Shown piece after piece: positions 44,802 to 55,440 of a stretch of DNA of 64,000 nt (position 1 is its first letter; each line of letters opens with the position of its first letter). Below the pieces are notes generated by a model, which worked only from the letters and a program-made list of their open reading frames with translations, did no database searches and was not told the origin of the DNA. The translations under genes were made by a program, and so were the position numbers. Origin of the DNA: Chrysopilus asiliformis (Eukaryota > Arthropoda > Insecta > Diptera > Rhagionidae); assembly GCA_964034945.1 (NCBI GenBank), contig OZ035962.1, forward strand, positions 18,200,530 through 18,264,529, read 5' to 3'.

Positions 44802-46489
44802 CACAATCAGAACAAATTTTTTTTTATATTTTTCTACTTTTTTGAATAATAATACAACATTAGAAAATCATTACCTGGATTCTTTGTATAACACAAGCCG
44901 CTAGCAACAACATCTTTTTGAAAAGTACGCTAATTGGTCACAAAGGTACGAGGGCTTAATGCAAAAGGAACGAAAAAAAACTTACTTCGGCAGTACTGCA
45001 TTTCCCATATCTTTGAGAAGCATTCTCAGATATAATTGAAAAAATTAAGAATTTCCACATTTCAATTAAATTGAATGCTCAAGCCAATAAAAATGTTAAA
45101 ATTCTACACATTCCTTTTATTTCTTTTGATTGTTATTTTGATGCCACCGCAAAACACTTTATGGTGCACTTTATATGCTATGCCGTGAATAAAATACTTT
45201 CAAATTAAAATTGCTGACGAATTTTTTTTTTATAATAAGAAAAAAAAAATGGATTTAATAAACAAGAATTCTTTATTATCGTTATATCTCTGCTGACTGC
45301 TTTCAGCGAAACGTTTATATTTGTCACCTGGTTGAATAAAAAAACGACGAATTAAAGTATAAAGTTGATGTCCAGCTGATGATACGGAAAGTGTCAATTT
45401 GCAATCCATTACGATGGTAATATGCCCTGTTCAATGGCGGTAAAATGAAAACTAAAATAACATAATTATACACTTTGGGCAGTATGTAGCAGACTTATTA
45501 AAAAAAACGACAACAATTCGCAAAAAATTAAATTAACAAAAAATAATGGAAATACGATTCGTATTTAATTGTTCTAAAGCCATTTTAATGTCCCTGTGCT
45601 CACTGTTCAGTAACAGGTCCTGAAGTGTGGCAGCGTTGTCGATAATTAGTGTAATTGCAGAAATATGACATCGATTGACAGGACTTTTATGTGTTTTTTT
45701 TTCTCGCATTCGCTGGAACTTGAATATCTACGTGCCCTTGGGCTAGGTCGTAATGACATTTTCTAGTATTTTTTTAAATGAAAAACAATAATGTGTATTT
45801 CAAGTGAAACGATGGCGCCCCCAACTTATCTCATTGTCCCAATATCTAAATAACAATTCAAAGAGCAGCGGCAAAAACATGGAGCTTTTTCTGATGGGTC
45901 CTTTTGGAAAAATCTAAATGAAGCAATTTCATTGTCTTATGTTTTTCTTACAATTATTTCTTCCCCGGTACAGACATCGGATCTAATTCTACGTTGATGT
46001 AGATGTTGATGACGACGATGCTCAAAAAGAAGATGATGTAAAAGGTCCTCAGGTCAGTCAGGTGTGTCACGATGAGTGCCTAACTGAAGACAGTAATAAT
46101 AAAAACAATAATAATTGGTACTGTTACAAAATGTACGGTGCTACGGTACATCGGCGTAGCAGAATTTTGCCTTTAATTTATCTGTTTTAAAGAAATAAAA
46201 ACAAAAGAATACAAGATATAAGAACGAGGCGAAGTGAATAACGAAAAGTACACACTACAAAATAATTGAGTCGCCTTGAGGTAATTTCATTTTTCTTTTT
46301 GATTGTTTTTGGACCCTTAAACGTAGACCGTAGTTTCATTTAAAAATAAAAGCACAGACTCTCGACTTTTTTTTTAATTATTTACTAACTCAAACTAGGG
46401 TACGTTTTTTTCTCTTCCTGAGTACCAATTTGGAAATTTTCCTAAGGATGAATTCAGTTCAACTCAACGAGTAAAAAAAAAAAATTTGT
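44802..46489. other. AT-rich interval, no supported gene
   Basis: No transposon termini or arrays. 45960-46080 is somewhat GC-richer with GATGATG motifs. No frame with recognisable domains. Confidence 0.4.
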
Positions 46490-46627
46490 CTCGAATTTCT
46501 TTCAAATTTGGTTTCGGAAAATTATGTAAAAAATAACGCTTTTTTTTAAATATCTCGAGAACCGTTAAAGATACGTAAAAACCTTTAAATAAAAAATGCT
46601 AGAAAGTTCCCTTTGAATTACGTTATA

Positions 46628-47189
46628 CAGGGTGGGCCAGAATAGACGCGGGGGTTTGAATTCTTTATAAATTTTTTATTTTAGCGAAACCTATAATTTT
46701 TTTTTCAAATACATGTAGTTGATTGAAGGGGAATATTTTTGGTCTAAACATGGAAAATTATATCCCGCAAGTGGTGGCCATTTTCTGCTTCGCAAATCCG
46801 TGCTCTTTCCAAGACATTTTCCATAACCTTTCGTGTTATGGCCTCGATTTCACTGCGAATGTTGGTTTTCAATTGGCTGATGGTTGTTGGCTTGTTGACG
46901 TACACCTTTTCTTTCAAATATCCCCAAAGGAAACAATCTGGAGTCGTTAGATCAGGTGAACGCGGAGGCCAATTGAAATCGCAACTTTTCGAAATAATGC
47001 GTCCGCCAAACATGTCCCGTAAAAGAGCCATTGAGCCCACCGCCCACCGGTTCGTTGTTCTATTGTGTACAGGTCCATTTTAAATTGCCCAAGTCTTCTT
47101 AACAAAATGCTGAAACAAAATAAAAAAAATAAAAATAAAAAAAAAGTTATAAAGACTTCAAACCCCTGCGTCTATTCTGGCCCACCTTG
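46628..47189 (-). mobile_element. Tc1/mariner deletion derivative (562 bp) with TA duplications
   Basis: Inverted termini C(A/A)(G/A)GGTGGGCCAGAATAG and ACGC(G/A)GGGGTTTGAA extend over ~33 bp. TA lies outside both ends (46626-46627 and 47190-47191). It belongs to a different mariner lineage from the element at 13084-13639, yet is almost the same size. It interrupts a family-E repeat, which resumes exactly after the right TA. Confidence 0.93.
46744..47040 (-). pseudogene. C-terminal mariner transposase fragment
   Basis: The frame includes MALLRDMFGGRIIS, then FNWPPRSPDLTTPDCFLWGY with the third catalytic Asp (D30 of this frame), KPTTISQLKTNIRSEI, and a natural-looking C-terminus. Upstream, ATG at 47078 begins MDLYTIEQR, typical of the transposase start in this group. 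It lies in another frame, so the deletion joint is out of frame here. About 230 residues, including the DNA-binding domain and two catalytic Asp, are missing. It is not active. Confidence 0.88.
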
Positions 47190-47930
47190 TATGTATTATT
47201 TTGTAAAAGCGCATAGTTTCCGATAAAATTTCAGAAAACTTAATTTTTTTATTTAAGTTTCTATTGATAACCGTTAGAGAAACGTTAAAGCAAAACATGT
47301 GGAAAATTTGATTTCCTGTAAGTTTGCAAAAAAGCATTTTTTCATAAAAGTGCATAGTTTTCGAGAGATTTTCAAAAAACTGACTTTTTTTCAAATATCT
47401 TGAGAAACATTGGAAATACAAAAAAAAACAGGTACAGCAAAAAATGTAAAAAATTTGGTATCTTTTAAATTCGTTTTTTTTTATTTTTTCCAAAATAGCC
47501 TAGGTTTTGAGAAATTTTTAAAAAACGGTATTTTTAAAAAAGAACGTATGTGAGGTACCCGTTATAGCTAGCATTACTTTTCCAAAAGTTGGTAGAAAAT
47601 CACGATTTTTTAAAACTTTTTCACAAAAAATTTCAAGTCGTTAGATCAACGCGTTCTCGAGTTATTGAAGATACGTAAAACGGGAAGATCGATAAACCGA
47701 TAGTCCGACAGGTTGATAGACCGACAGATCGATAGACTGACAGACCGATAGTCCGACAGACCGACAGACAGATGCGAGGACATCCTCATAAACGGATTTC
47801 GTACTTATCAGAAAGTGTCTATCTGTCTCCGTTCTCGAGTCGGTCTCCGTTCTCGAGTCGGTCTCCGTTCTCGAGTCGGTCTCCGTCATGAATACAATAC
47901 TTTCCCTTTATAGCAGAAGAAAGTAAAAAG

Positions 47931-49126
47931 GATTAAAAAAAAACAAACATTTGCGATTTGCCGTACAGTGAGGTCTCAAAATATAAAAATAATAAAGAAA
48001 ATTACAAGAGATTTTCTTTAAAAAAATATTTTATCAACATTGCGAAATAAAAGACGTGCACTAAAGGAACAAATTCACTTATATTCCATTTAAATTACTT
48101 AAGGTGCCAAATTTCAAGAAACACTTCCTAGAATTTGTTAAATAAATCAGCACTGCGATTCCTGGCACACATAACGAAGTTCGTCGATAACGAAATTCGC
48201 TATTACGTATTAGTGCGAACGTACACGCTTCTTCTCGTCGCGGCGACTTTTATTCCTCAAAATGCCATTCCGACGTACACGCTTCTTCACTTTTTAGTAG
48301 GAAAAACTTGTGTACAAAAAGCGATCGCTCATGTGTGTGTGGTTGTCATATATGTGTTGTATTTCCAGCTCATTCCCTAACTAGCAGCACCGAGGCAACA
48401 TCAATGGCCAAAATAGAAACTGCCAACAATAGAAGAATAAGGACTGGTAATTTGTTATGGCATTTACTCTTTCCTACCTACCTGGAAAATAAAACTACCT
48501 GCAATTGGTATTTCACTATTTGCATTCAATTTTTGTTTATTTGGGATATGTTTACGAGTCGGTGGCTAAGCACCGACTGACTCAATGAAATTACGCACAC
48601 ATGCATGCTGACGTGCTACACGAGCGACTTCGTTTGTGTGCGTAAAAGAAGACGTGAAGAGCACTTTTCGAATGGCGACTTTTCCCCTCTTGTCGCACTC
48701 ATTTCTTTCCTACAATTTGGTGAGGCTGAGGCATGCTGAAGACTGAAAGTTGAATCGTGTACGCCCTCGCTTAGAGCTTTTACGTTTGGTGTAGTGAGAT
48801 GAAATGGGGATGTATTTGTTTCTCGCTTCCCAAGTTTCCATTCTCGCTTCCCAAATTTCCAACCTTTCCAATGAAATTACCCCTTGAGTGTGACTCTGCA
48901 ACACTGGTCCTTCCAAAACAAATTTTGATAACGAATGGTGGTGATAAATATTTATATTCGAGTGCTGTGTTAAGAACAATTGATTGCGATTTTTATTTTT
49001 TTTTAAAAAACAGCTAATAATGTTACAGGTACGTAAAAATATAATTATTTGGGTAGTGTGGTGTTGACAGATACAAAATAATTGTATACACGAATTAGAT
49101 TGACATCCACAATTACCCTTACCCCT
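47931..49126. other. Mixed interval, no supported gene
   Basis: 48150-48800 is GC-richer, with two CGTACACGCTTCTTC repeats (about 48221 and 48273), a hairpin AGTCGGTG/CACCGACT near 48557, and overlapping frames up to 90 codons. No domain is recognised; it may be a degraded element. 48831-48863 has a tandem TTCTCGCTTCCCAA.TTTCCA pair. Confidence 0.35.
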
Positions 49127-49243
49127 AATTTATTCACTAGGAGTTAAGCCGAGTTAGTGAGTTAAGGGAGTTAGCTAACCTTATTTTCCATGTTAAAGGT
49201 GAGTTAAGGGAGTTAAGGCGATTTAACTCCTAGTGAATAAATT
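49127..49243. mobile_element. 117-bp MITE with 21-bp perfect termini
   Basis: The left end AATTTATTCACTAGGAGTTA(A) is the exact complement of the right end. Between them GAGTTAAGGGAGTTA occurs twice in direct orientation (about 49160 and 49200). It is too small to code. Superfamily is unclear. Confidence 0.85.
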
Positions 49244-49634
49244 GGCCGTTAGCGAATTTCCCGGTTCGTTATTTTATCGAATTTGCCAGAAATCGCAGTG
49301 CAGAAATGCATTGAACATACAACCCCAAAATCGAAACAATACTGATAAAAGATTTCCCAGTTTAAATCCTTAATTTCCGATAGTTTATCAAACAATTAAA
49401 AAAAATCTTTTGTAATTTTCGTTATTACTTTTATATTTTGAGAGTTACTGCTTGATACATCACATTATGTGTAAAATTTCTTGAATCCTTTTATTTAATT
49501 TTACTTTATTTCATTATATTTTTAATGGATAAGAGAAATTTTGTAGTTTTATATGAACTTTAATCGCCTGTGTGCTGTTTTAAGAAAATTCAAAATTAAA
49601 AAATGATCCCCTTAAAATTGTTTTTATCCAGATA
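49244..49634. other. AT-rich interval, no feature seen
   Basis: No repeats or frames of note. Confidence 0.4.
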
Positions 49635-49975
49635 CTAGCTTGCATACCCGTCGTTGCCGGGTTAAGTTTTTTCAAAAAAAAATTGTATGGTCAATGTTGG
49701 AGCTAAACTTCAGGCCAATCGGCTCGGTAGTTTCCCCGCGAAATAGTAACATAGAGGAAGAGCTAAGTTTCGAGATGACTTTACCCCTCCCCTTACTACT
49801 CCCACCTCTCGGGCTACTTTTCCGTATGCCTATGTTGGAACCAGAACTACCACAGACACTCATGCCAAATTTCAAGTCAATCGGTTCAGCCATTTTTGCG
49901 TGAAAGAGGAACAGACAGACAGACAGATAGACACCAACTCATTTTTATATATTAGTATGATTAGTATGATTACGT
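49635..49975 (+). repeat. Family F repeat
   Basis: CTAGCTTGCATACCCGTCGT, GGAGCTAAACTTCAGGCCAA, TTTACCCCTCCCCTTACTAC, TGCCTATGTTGGAACCAGAA, CCAAATTTCAAGTCAATCGG, GACAGACAGACAGATAGAC and TTTTTATATATTAGTATGAT in this order. Frames of 73 and 87 codons on opposite strands are by-products. Confidence 0.75.
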
Positions 49976-51164
49976 TTATAGCGAATTCTATATGGAACAA
50001 TGGACCTATAAAACTCCGTATCTGAAAAGATTATCTATTTACAAATACAATTAAGAAATATTCATATAATTATTCAATTTTCGTATTTCTGATATCGGCT
50101 ATCAATATTTTAATGCTTTTTGCATTTCCCATAAAACCACAATTCTGATGATACTGCAAAAAGTCAGTATGAGAATTTTAGTGTTAAACGTTAATTAATT
50201 ATAGCTTGAATAATTATGAGATTTGAGTTTATATGGTATTTTAATGCGAGATAATCATCCGTTGACTACGAATTTTTAATATATTTGCTACCCTGCTAAA
50301 TGAGGAAATAATTTACGACCCATAACTCAGAAACTATAAAAACTGACATTTATAGACAATACTGCTGTTTTAGAAATTGTCTTATTACCGTTAACCGTTT
50401 TTTATTGACTGGACCACCAACAACAATTTTTCTTTCTTAATATTTTAATATAAAATCAAATAATATGAATATATTTTCTCCATTAGTTCCAAAGTTTTAG
50501 TCGAGATAAAGAAGTTCGTAAAATCCAAAATTGGAAGCTAATTCTTTGACAGCTTCAATAGCCAGCAACATGTAAATAAACTCGGAAAGATACATGTGAG
50601 ATCAATAACCTAACCCGGTTCGGTCAGTTTACAGAAACAGGGCAAAAAAGATACAGATAATCGATGAAAATAAGACATAACCCTTGCGCGTACGAAATTA
50701 TCAATGTTGACCAGACACGGATAAAGAGTTTTAAGCAAAATTCAACCATAAAAAATTATCATTAACATTAGTTTTTATGCATGCCGTAAAATTTAATCGG
50801 GAAATAAGGAACAACACTTAATAGCAGAGTTTTGACTCCCTTATTATATATTTCGCCTCCGTTCGTGATCCTGTAACATAGTTTGTTTCTCAATTTTTAA
50901 TGGTTTTCTGAAGGTAAGGAATTTTATTCTACCTTTTTTTTCAAATCAAAAATTGATAAATATAAATGAGAGGCAAGGATATTTTAACATTCAGCAATTT
51001 ACGTATTTCGATTTTCTAAATCAGGGGTGGCTAAGAGGACGACCGCGGTCGACCAGTCCGAGACATTTATTGAGAGTAGTCCACGGAATAATCGCAATTG
51101 AAATAACGACGATTTTTTTAAAGCGCTTTTTTAAAACTTTTTTTAAAGCCTTTTTTTTAAATGT
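49976..51164. other. AT-rich interval, one possible hAT end
   Basis: CAGGGGTGGCTAAGAGG at about 51023 resembles a hAT terminus, but no partner end is seen. No gene. Confidence 0.35.
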
Positions 51165-51540
51165 AGTGGCCCGATTGGGTTTTGATGTATAGACAAGTTA
51201 TGTAAAATCATATTTTAAACAGATTTTATATTAAAAATTTTTTTCGATACTATGCACCGTTTTCGAGAAAACAGGAAAAAATGATTCTATTGGTATGGAG
51301 CAGGGGAGAAGGCGCGGTCAGATTGGATTTTGATGTATGGATGAGTCATGCAAAATCCTATTGTAAACACATTTTTTAGAGAAAATCTCAGAACTCTGTT
51401 TCCGTTGCACGGAAGAGAGAGGAAAGTAATGGTCCGATTTTACACATTCAACTCTTGCAATTTACGAGAACTGATATATCTGATATATCATATAGTATAG
51501 AGTATAAAAAGTAAAAAAAGTAAAAAATAAGTTTTTTTTA
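51165..51540 (+). repeat. Family A repeat, internally deleted
   Basis: GATTGGGTTTTGATGTATAG, TTTCGATACTATGCACCGTT, GATTGGATTTTGATGTATGG and TTTTACACATTCAACTC, then a jump across the GACAGACGG tail to TATCTGATATATCATATAGT at the terminus. A B copy begins immediately after it. Confidence 0.75.
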
Positions 51541-52190
51541 ATTTGTTTTTAAAATTTTTTTATTTTATACTTTTTAGTCATTTTGTATTTGATTATTATA
51601 ACTAAAAATCTAAAATTGCGTCTGCCTTTCACCACACCTTTAGTCTTCGAATATACATAGTCTTCAAATATACATATATTCTTGCATACTTTTTAGTCTT
51701 CGAATACACATATTTATATTCTTGCCTTTGAGATAGCTTTACGGGCTTTTTGACTCCAGAATCAGACTCCAGAATCAGCGACCCCAAAAACTCCAGATAA
51801 GATTTTTCTACGGAAGTTTGAGAACAAGGAAAATCACGTAATATTTACTGGAGTTTCCGTTGTCCGTACAAACTTCTTAATGCCTGAATCGGATTCAGCG
51901 GCCCAAGAACTTACAGATGAGATTTTTCCAGGAAATGTGGGGAAAAAGATAAACACGTTATCCTATGATAGGATTCCTATCGTGACCTTCCCTTATCCTA
52001 ACAAGGACAAAGTAGTGAAATTATTATTTTGTCATCGGACTTATGTATGTGTGCAAAATTTCAAGTCCATCGGATGAGTGGAAGTGGTTCAAAATTAGAT
52101 TGCAAGATTTGAACCTGACAGACAGGCAAACAGGCAGATAAACAGACAGATACGAAGGCAAGATAAATTTTTCCAAAAAATAATTTTTAT
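51541..52190 (+). repeat. Family B repeat
   Basis: ACTTTTTAGTCATTTTGTAT, three degenerate hairpin units, GCAAAATTTCAAGTCCATCG, GATTGCAAGATTTGAACCTG and a GACAGGCAAACAGGCAG tail. An imperfect triplication of TCTTCGAATATACATA occupies about 51640-51720. Confidence 0.8.
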
Positions 52191-52413
52191 TTTTTAGTTA
52201 CATTTTTTTAAAAAGAACTTTTTAAAAAGAAAAAAGTTTTACATATTTTATCCGGAACTTTAAATGTTGCAGAGGAAATTCATGTGATGTTCACTTTAGA
52301 TATTTCGTAAACGGAAATTTTAATGTGCGAAAGTATAAATTAATTTATAAAAAAAAAACTACCAACCTGGCAACAGTGACTGCGATTCGTTTATATTCAC
52401 CGTGAGAGTGGCA
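52191..52413. other. Short AT-rich interval
   Basis: No feature seen between the B repeat and the Harbinger remnant. Confidence 0.4.
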
Positions 52414-53148
52414 TAATGCCACTCGCAAATGGACACGCCTCTACTCGCAAATGGACACGCCTCTGAGAGTCGCTCGCAGAAACTCACAAAAACTCGCGAG
52501 CTAGTTTCTGCGAGCTGTCAAAAGTGATTCTACTCTCTAGTCGACATGCACCCACTGAACTCTCGCGGAGTTGCTCGCCAGATACGAACGGCGTTTGAAT
52601 TTCGCTAGTAGCTCTCGAGAACTCGCCAAAGCAAGATGTCAAAAAAATCAAGATATTGCCTCTTTCATTTCTGTGGTTTTTTTTGACGACAACCGGTCCG
52701 ACAATTTTAATTAAAAACTCTATTTCCGAACTTGTTACCCTACAAAAATTTCTGAACTGTTGAGCGTCTTCAATTTGCAATTCTCTTATTAGATTTTTCT
52801 CGGCACCCAAAAAATTTCTCCTTTGAATCCAGGACTTAACCCAGCACTGGCTGATTTGTTTTTTGGCTGATTTTGTTTGTCTCTTATTATTAATTAGGAT
52901 AATCACAGCTGCTGCAACCTTCCTGTAGTGCAATGACATTTCGATCACTTTCCACTTTCCGTCGTGCATCACTCTCAAATGGACAGGGTCTGCAGAGTTT
53001 TCGCGAAAGTGCTTTCCGCTAGAATCTCGCCGAGAGTTCGCGATAGAAAAATCGCCGAAAATAACTCTCAAATGGACAACCTCCTGCGAGTAACTCTCGA
53101 CAGTTTTTGAGAGTTACTCGCGTATTTACTCTCATGTGGACCGGCACC
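52414..53148 (-). mobile_element. PIF/Harbinger remnant with transposase N-terminus
   Basis: On the minus strand it starts AGGTGCCGGTCCACATGAGAG next to TTA (53149-53151), and has the GAGTTACTCGC subterminal repeats of the 349-bp MITE at 29380. It keeps about 135 codons of transposase sequence before jumping to the 3' noncoding part. The far end is truncated or rearranged: a 22-bp block ACTCGCAAATGGACACGCCT(CT) is tandemly doubled at 52421-52464, and no proper terminus follows. Confidence 0.8.
52484..53071 (-). pseudogene. Truncated Harbinger transposase
   Basis: The 195-codon frame starts inside the terminal repeat. The likely real start is the Met at 52969 (MHDGKWKVIEMSLHYRKVAA). The diagnostic part is WVKSWIQRRNFLGAEKNLIR followed by ELQIEDAQQFRNFCRVTSSE and IEFLIKIVGPVV, the conserved N-terminal region of Harbinger/HARBI1-type nucleases. 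After HRNERGN the frame enters the noncoding 3' segment shared with 29380-29728. The whole DDE catalytic domain is therefore lost and the protein cannot cut DNA. Confidence 0.85.
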
Positions 53149-53151
53149 TTA

Positions 53152-54144
53152 AGAAAATGCTTTAGAAAATACAAAACAGTATCAAGTGTAAATTAAACTC
53201 AAATCTGAACTATTTTTATGTGATATCTTAATCGGATTAAATGGCCAAGAAAGTCGATATCTCACAGTTGGTAACGTAAACATGTGAAAACATGAAACAA
53301 CAAATGTTTATATACTCTTAGTGATAAAAACACAAACAACAATGCAAACGATTAAATTATCCCCCAAAAATCCGACGATATCAGTAACTTTGCTCGTTGA
53401 GAGTTTTCAGCTGATTGGTTCGTGATCAGAGAATATTTAAGCTAATTTATGCAATTAATCGTAATTACATAATGGATATGTGTTTTGTTGATTACAAGGC
53501 TAACCACTAGGAAGTTCACGAGGACCTGAAAATGGAAGCAGTTCGATATAATCGATCCGTCAATTGACCTGATGATGATCGATCGTTTGATCGAAGGCAT
53601 TTAGCCAAATGTTAATGTGATGAACTTCTAAATGGCTAATTTTGAATTTAACTCACTGTCGAAAGACTATTGAGTTTCTTTTTTAAATTTTTAATTTAAT
53701 GAGGGTAGTGTGCAGAGTTATTTCCTGCTTCACCACAAGAATTTTAAAATTGTTTCGAAACAGGGTTTGGCCATCTGTATAATAAATATGGCTTAATCAT
53801 AACAGCTAATAATTTGAATAATATACCATAATAGCCAAGAGTATTTTTTTTTCTTTATTGCACCTGTGCTTATTATAATAATGTGACACTTTAACAGGAC
53901 ATCAGCGAAATTAGGAAGATTGTAAATTGGTTGTCCGAAGACAAGTTGTTATGGAATAAAATACAAGCAGAGTTTTTGAAATTATTTCTTGTAAATGTCC
54001 GCTTTAAATTTTTGAGTAATTTAGAATACAATTTTAATAATATTTCTTCAAGCTGAAAATGGAATAAATATTTTTTTATACGAAGTATAATAAAGTAGAG
54101 CCAGAGAGCAATCTCTAATCGATTGGAGTCATATTAAAAAAATG
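53152..54144. other. AT-rich, non-repetitive interval
   Basis: No transposon ends. The part 53380-53650 is listed as a possible regulatory island. Nothing else is recognised. Confidence 0.4.
53380..53650. promoter_or_regulatory. Possible cis-regulatory island
   Basis: Unique-looking sequence with TTATGCAATTAATCGTAATT, TGATGATGATCGATCGTTTG (overlapping TGATCGATC palindromes), TCAATTGAC and CAGCTGATTGG. Clustered homeodomain-type and E-box-like sites and balanced composition differ from the surrounding poly-A/T. It is only motif density; no gene is in view to be its target. Confidence 0.2.
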
Positions 54145-54565
54145 CATTTCTGTCTGTCAGTTTGTCTGTCAGTTTGTCTGTCAGTTTGTCTGTCAGTTTG
54201 TCTGTCAGTCTGTTAGTATATATACAAGATTTCTCAAAAACTAATAGGGCTAGAAGCATGCGATTTTACAGGCGTGTTTGGTCCTGGAATGGGACCATTC
54301 TAATCAACTTTTGGTAGAAATTCGTTAACCGGAAGTAACCAAAATTTTGTTTTTCGCGATTTACTCCGAAACTACGCAATTTCAGTAGCCTTATGTGGGA
54401 CAAAAGTTGAAGACAGTAAAATTTCCTAAACTTTTCTTCTTTTACTAGAACTCGATATCTCAAACCGTTATCGAGATATATTGTTATTTGAAAAAAAATC
54501 AGTTTTTTGCGGTTCTTTCCAATAATAATGGGTTTTCGGTGGTTCATTGTATGAAATTGAATTGA
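54145..54565 (-). repeat. Family C repeat with a 5 x 12-bp tail array
   Basis: The tail TGTCTGTCAGTT is repeated five times (54151-54210), then TTTCTCAAAAACTAATAGGG, TTTGGTCCTGGAATGGGACC, CGTTAACCGGAAGTAACCAA, TTTACTCCGAAACTACGC, AGAACTCGATATCTCA, GGGTTTTCGGTGGTTCATTG and AATTGAAGAGAATAATATTT at the far end. It is the exact order of 62300-62620, inverted. Confidence 0.85.
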
Positions 54566-54769
54566 AGAGAATAATATTTGCTACAAAATTATTTTTCGCT
54601 TTTATTCGCTATGCCGTTATTGAGATATTTTAATGGAAAATTAAAAAAAAAAAACAGATTTTTGCGCATTGCTTGCCAAAAACTAATTAAAAAATGGTTT
54701 TCCGATCTTTGTTCCGATCAGAGCAAGAAATGTGGCAAATTTTATATCCTTTACATTTTTTTATATTGA

Positions 54770-54934
54770 TTTTTTCTACTCGTTATAGCTAACGTTTCTT
54801 TTCCAAAAGGTAATAGAAACCACGATTTTGGTCAAAGTTTTTTATAAAAAATTTCAAGTCGCTAGATCAACGAGTTCTCAAGTTATTTAGAACAGGAGAA
54901 ACGGACAGACAGACAACAGACAGATGCTCGTAAA
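54770..54934 (+). repeat. Family E fragment
   Basis: CTCGTTATAGCTAACGTTTC, TTTCAAGTCGCTAGATCAAC and GAGTTCTCAAGTTATTTAG lead into GACAGACAGACAACAGACAG, then directly into family A without the E terminus. Confidence 0.75.
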
Positions 54935-55440
54935 TTTTTCATTAATTTTTCGATACTATGCACCGTTTTCGAGGAAATAGAAAAAAATGTATTCCATTTG
55001 AATGGGGGGGAAGGAGTGGTCCAAGTGGATTTTGATGTATCGATGGGTTATGTAATTTTTCAATACCACTCACCGAATTAAAGAAAAAAAAGTTAAGTTA
55101 TTGAGAAAAAAATTGCACTATTCCTTCCCCCACCTGTTTTGCTTTTGTATGAGGGAGGGGAGAAGGGATAGTCTAAACTCGTTCAATAACTTAACTTCTC
55201 CATTTACGAGAAAAGCAACTGTACAAAATTTCAAGTCTCTGGCTGAATCCTTTCGAAAGTTTTGGTGTTCAAGGACGGACAGACAGACAGACAGACAGAC
55301 AGATGGACATTCGGAAATCAAAATCTTTTGTCAAACACTCTGGTGTAGTTCATTTTTGTGTCCGCCGATTGGTTCGATGCGTTATAAACGGTTTACTAAA
55401 TCTAACATACTTCTATATGGTATATCATATAGAGTATAAA
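54935..55440 (+). repeat. Family A repeat
   Basis: CGATACTATGCACCGTTTTC, GATTTTGATGTATCGATGGG, TTTCAAGTCTCTGGCTGAAT, a (GACA)8-type run (55277-55304), GGAAATCAAAATCTTTTGTC, GATTGGTTCGATGCGTTATA, and the terminus TATATCATATAGAGTATAAA. Frames on both strands across it are artefacts. Confidence 0.85.

Larger units (their letters stand above)
46490..47930 (+). repeat. Family E repeat split by a mariner insertion
   Basis: Left part: AAATATCTCGAGAACCGTTA, CTTTGAATTACGT. Right part (47192 on): AAGCGCATAGTTTCCGAT, GAGGTACCCGTTATAGCTAG, TTTCAAGTCGTTAGATCAAC, a GACAGACCGATAG array (about 47695-47770), CTTATCAGAAAGTGTCTATC and ATGAATACAATACTTTCCC. An 18-mer (TCTCCGTTCTCGAGTCGG) in the tail is tandemly tripled at 47826-47879; other copies have it once. 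Confidence 0.88.

Noticed and set aside
51023..51060. A second hAT element
   Set aside because: Only one terminus-like string (CAGGGGTGGC) and no partner end or 8-bp duplication were found.
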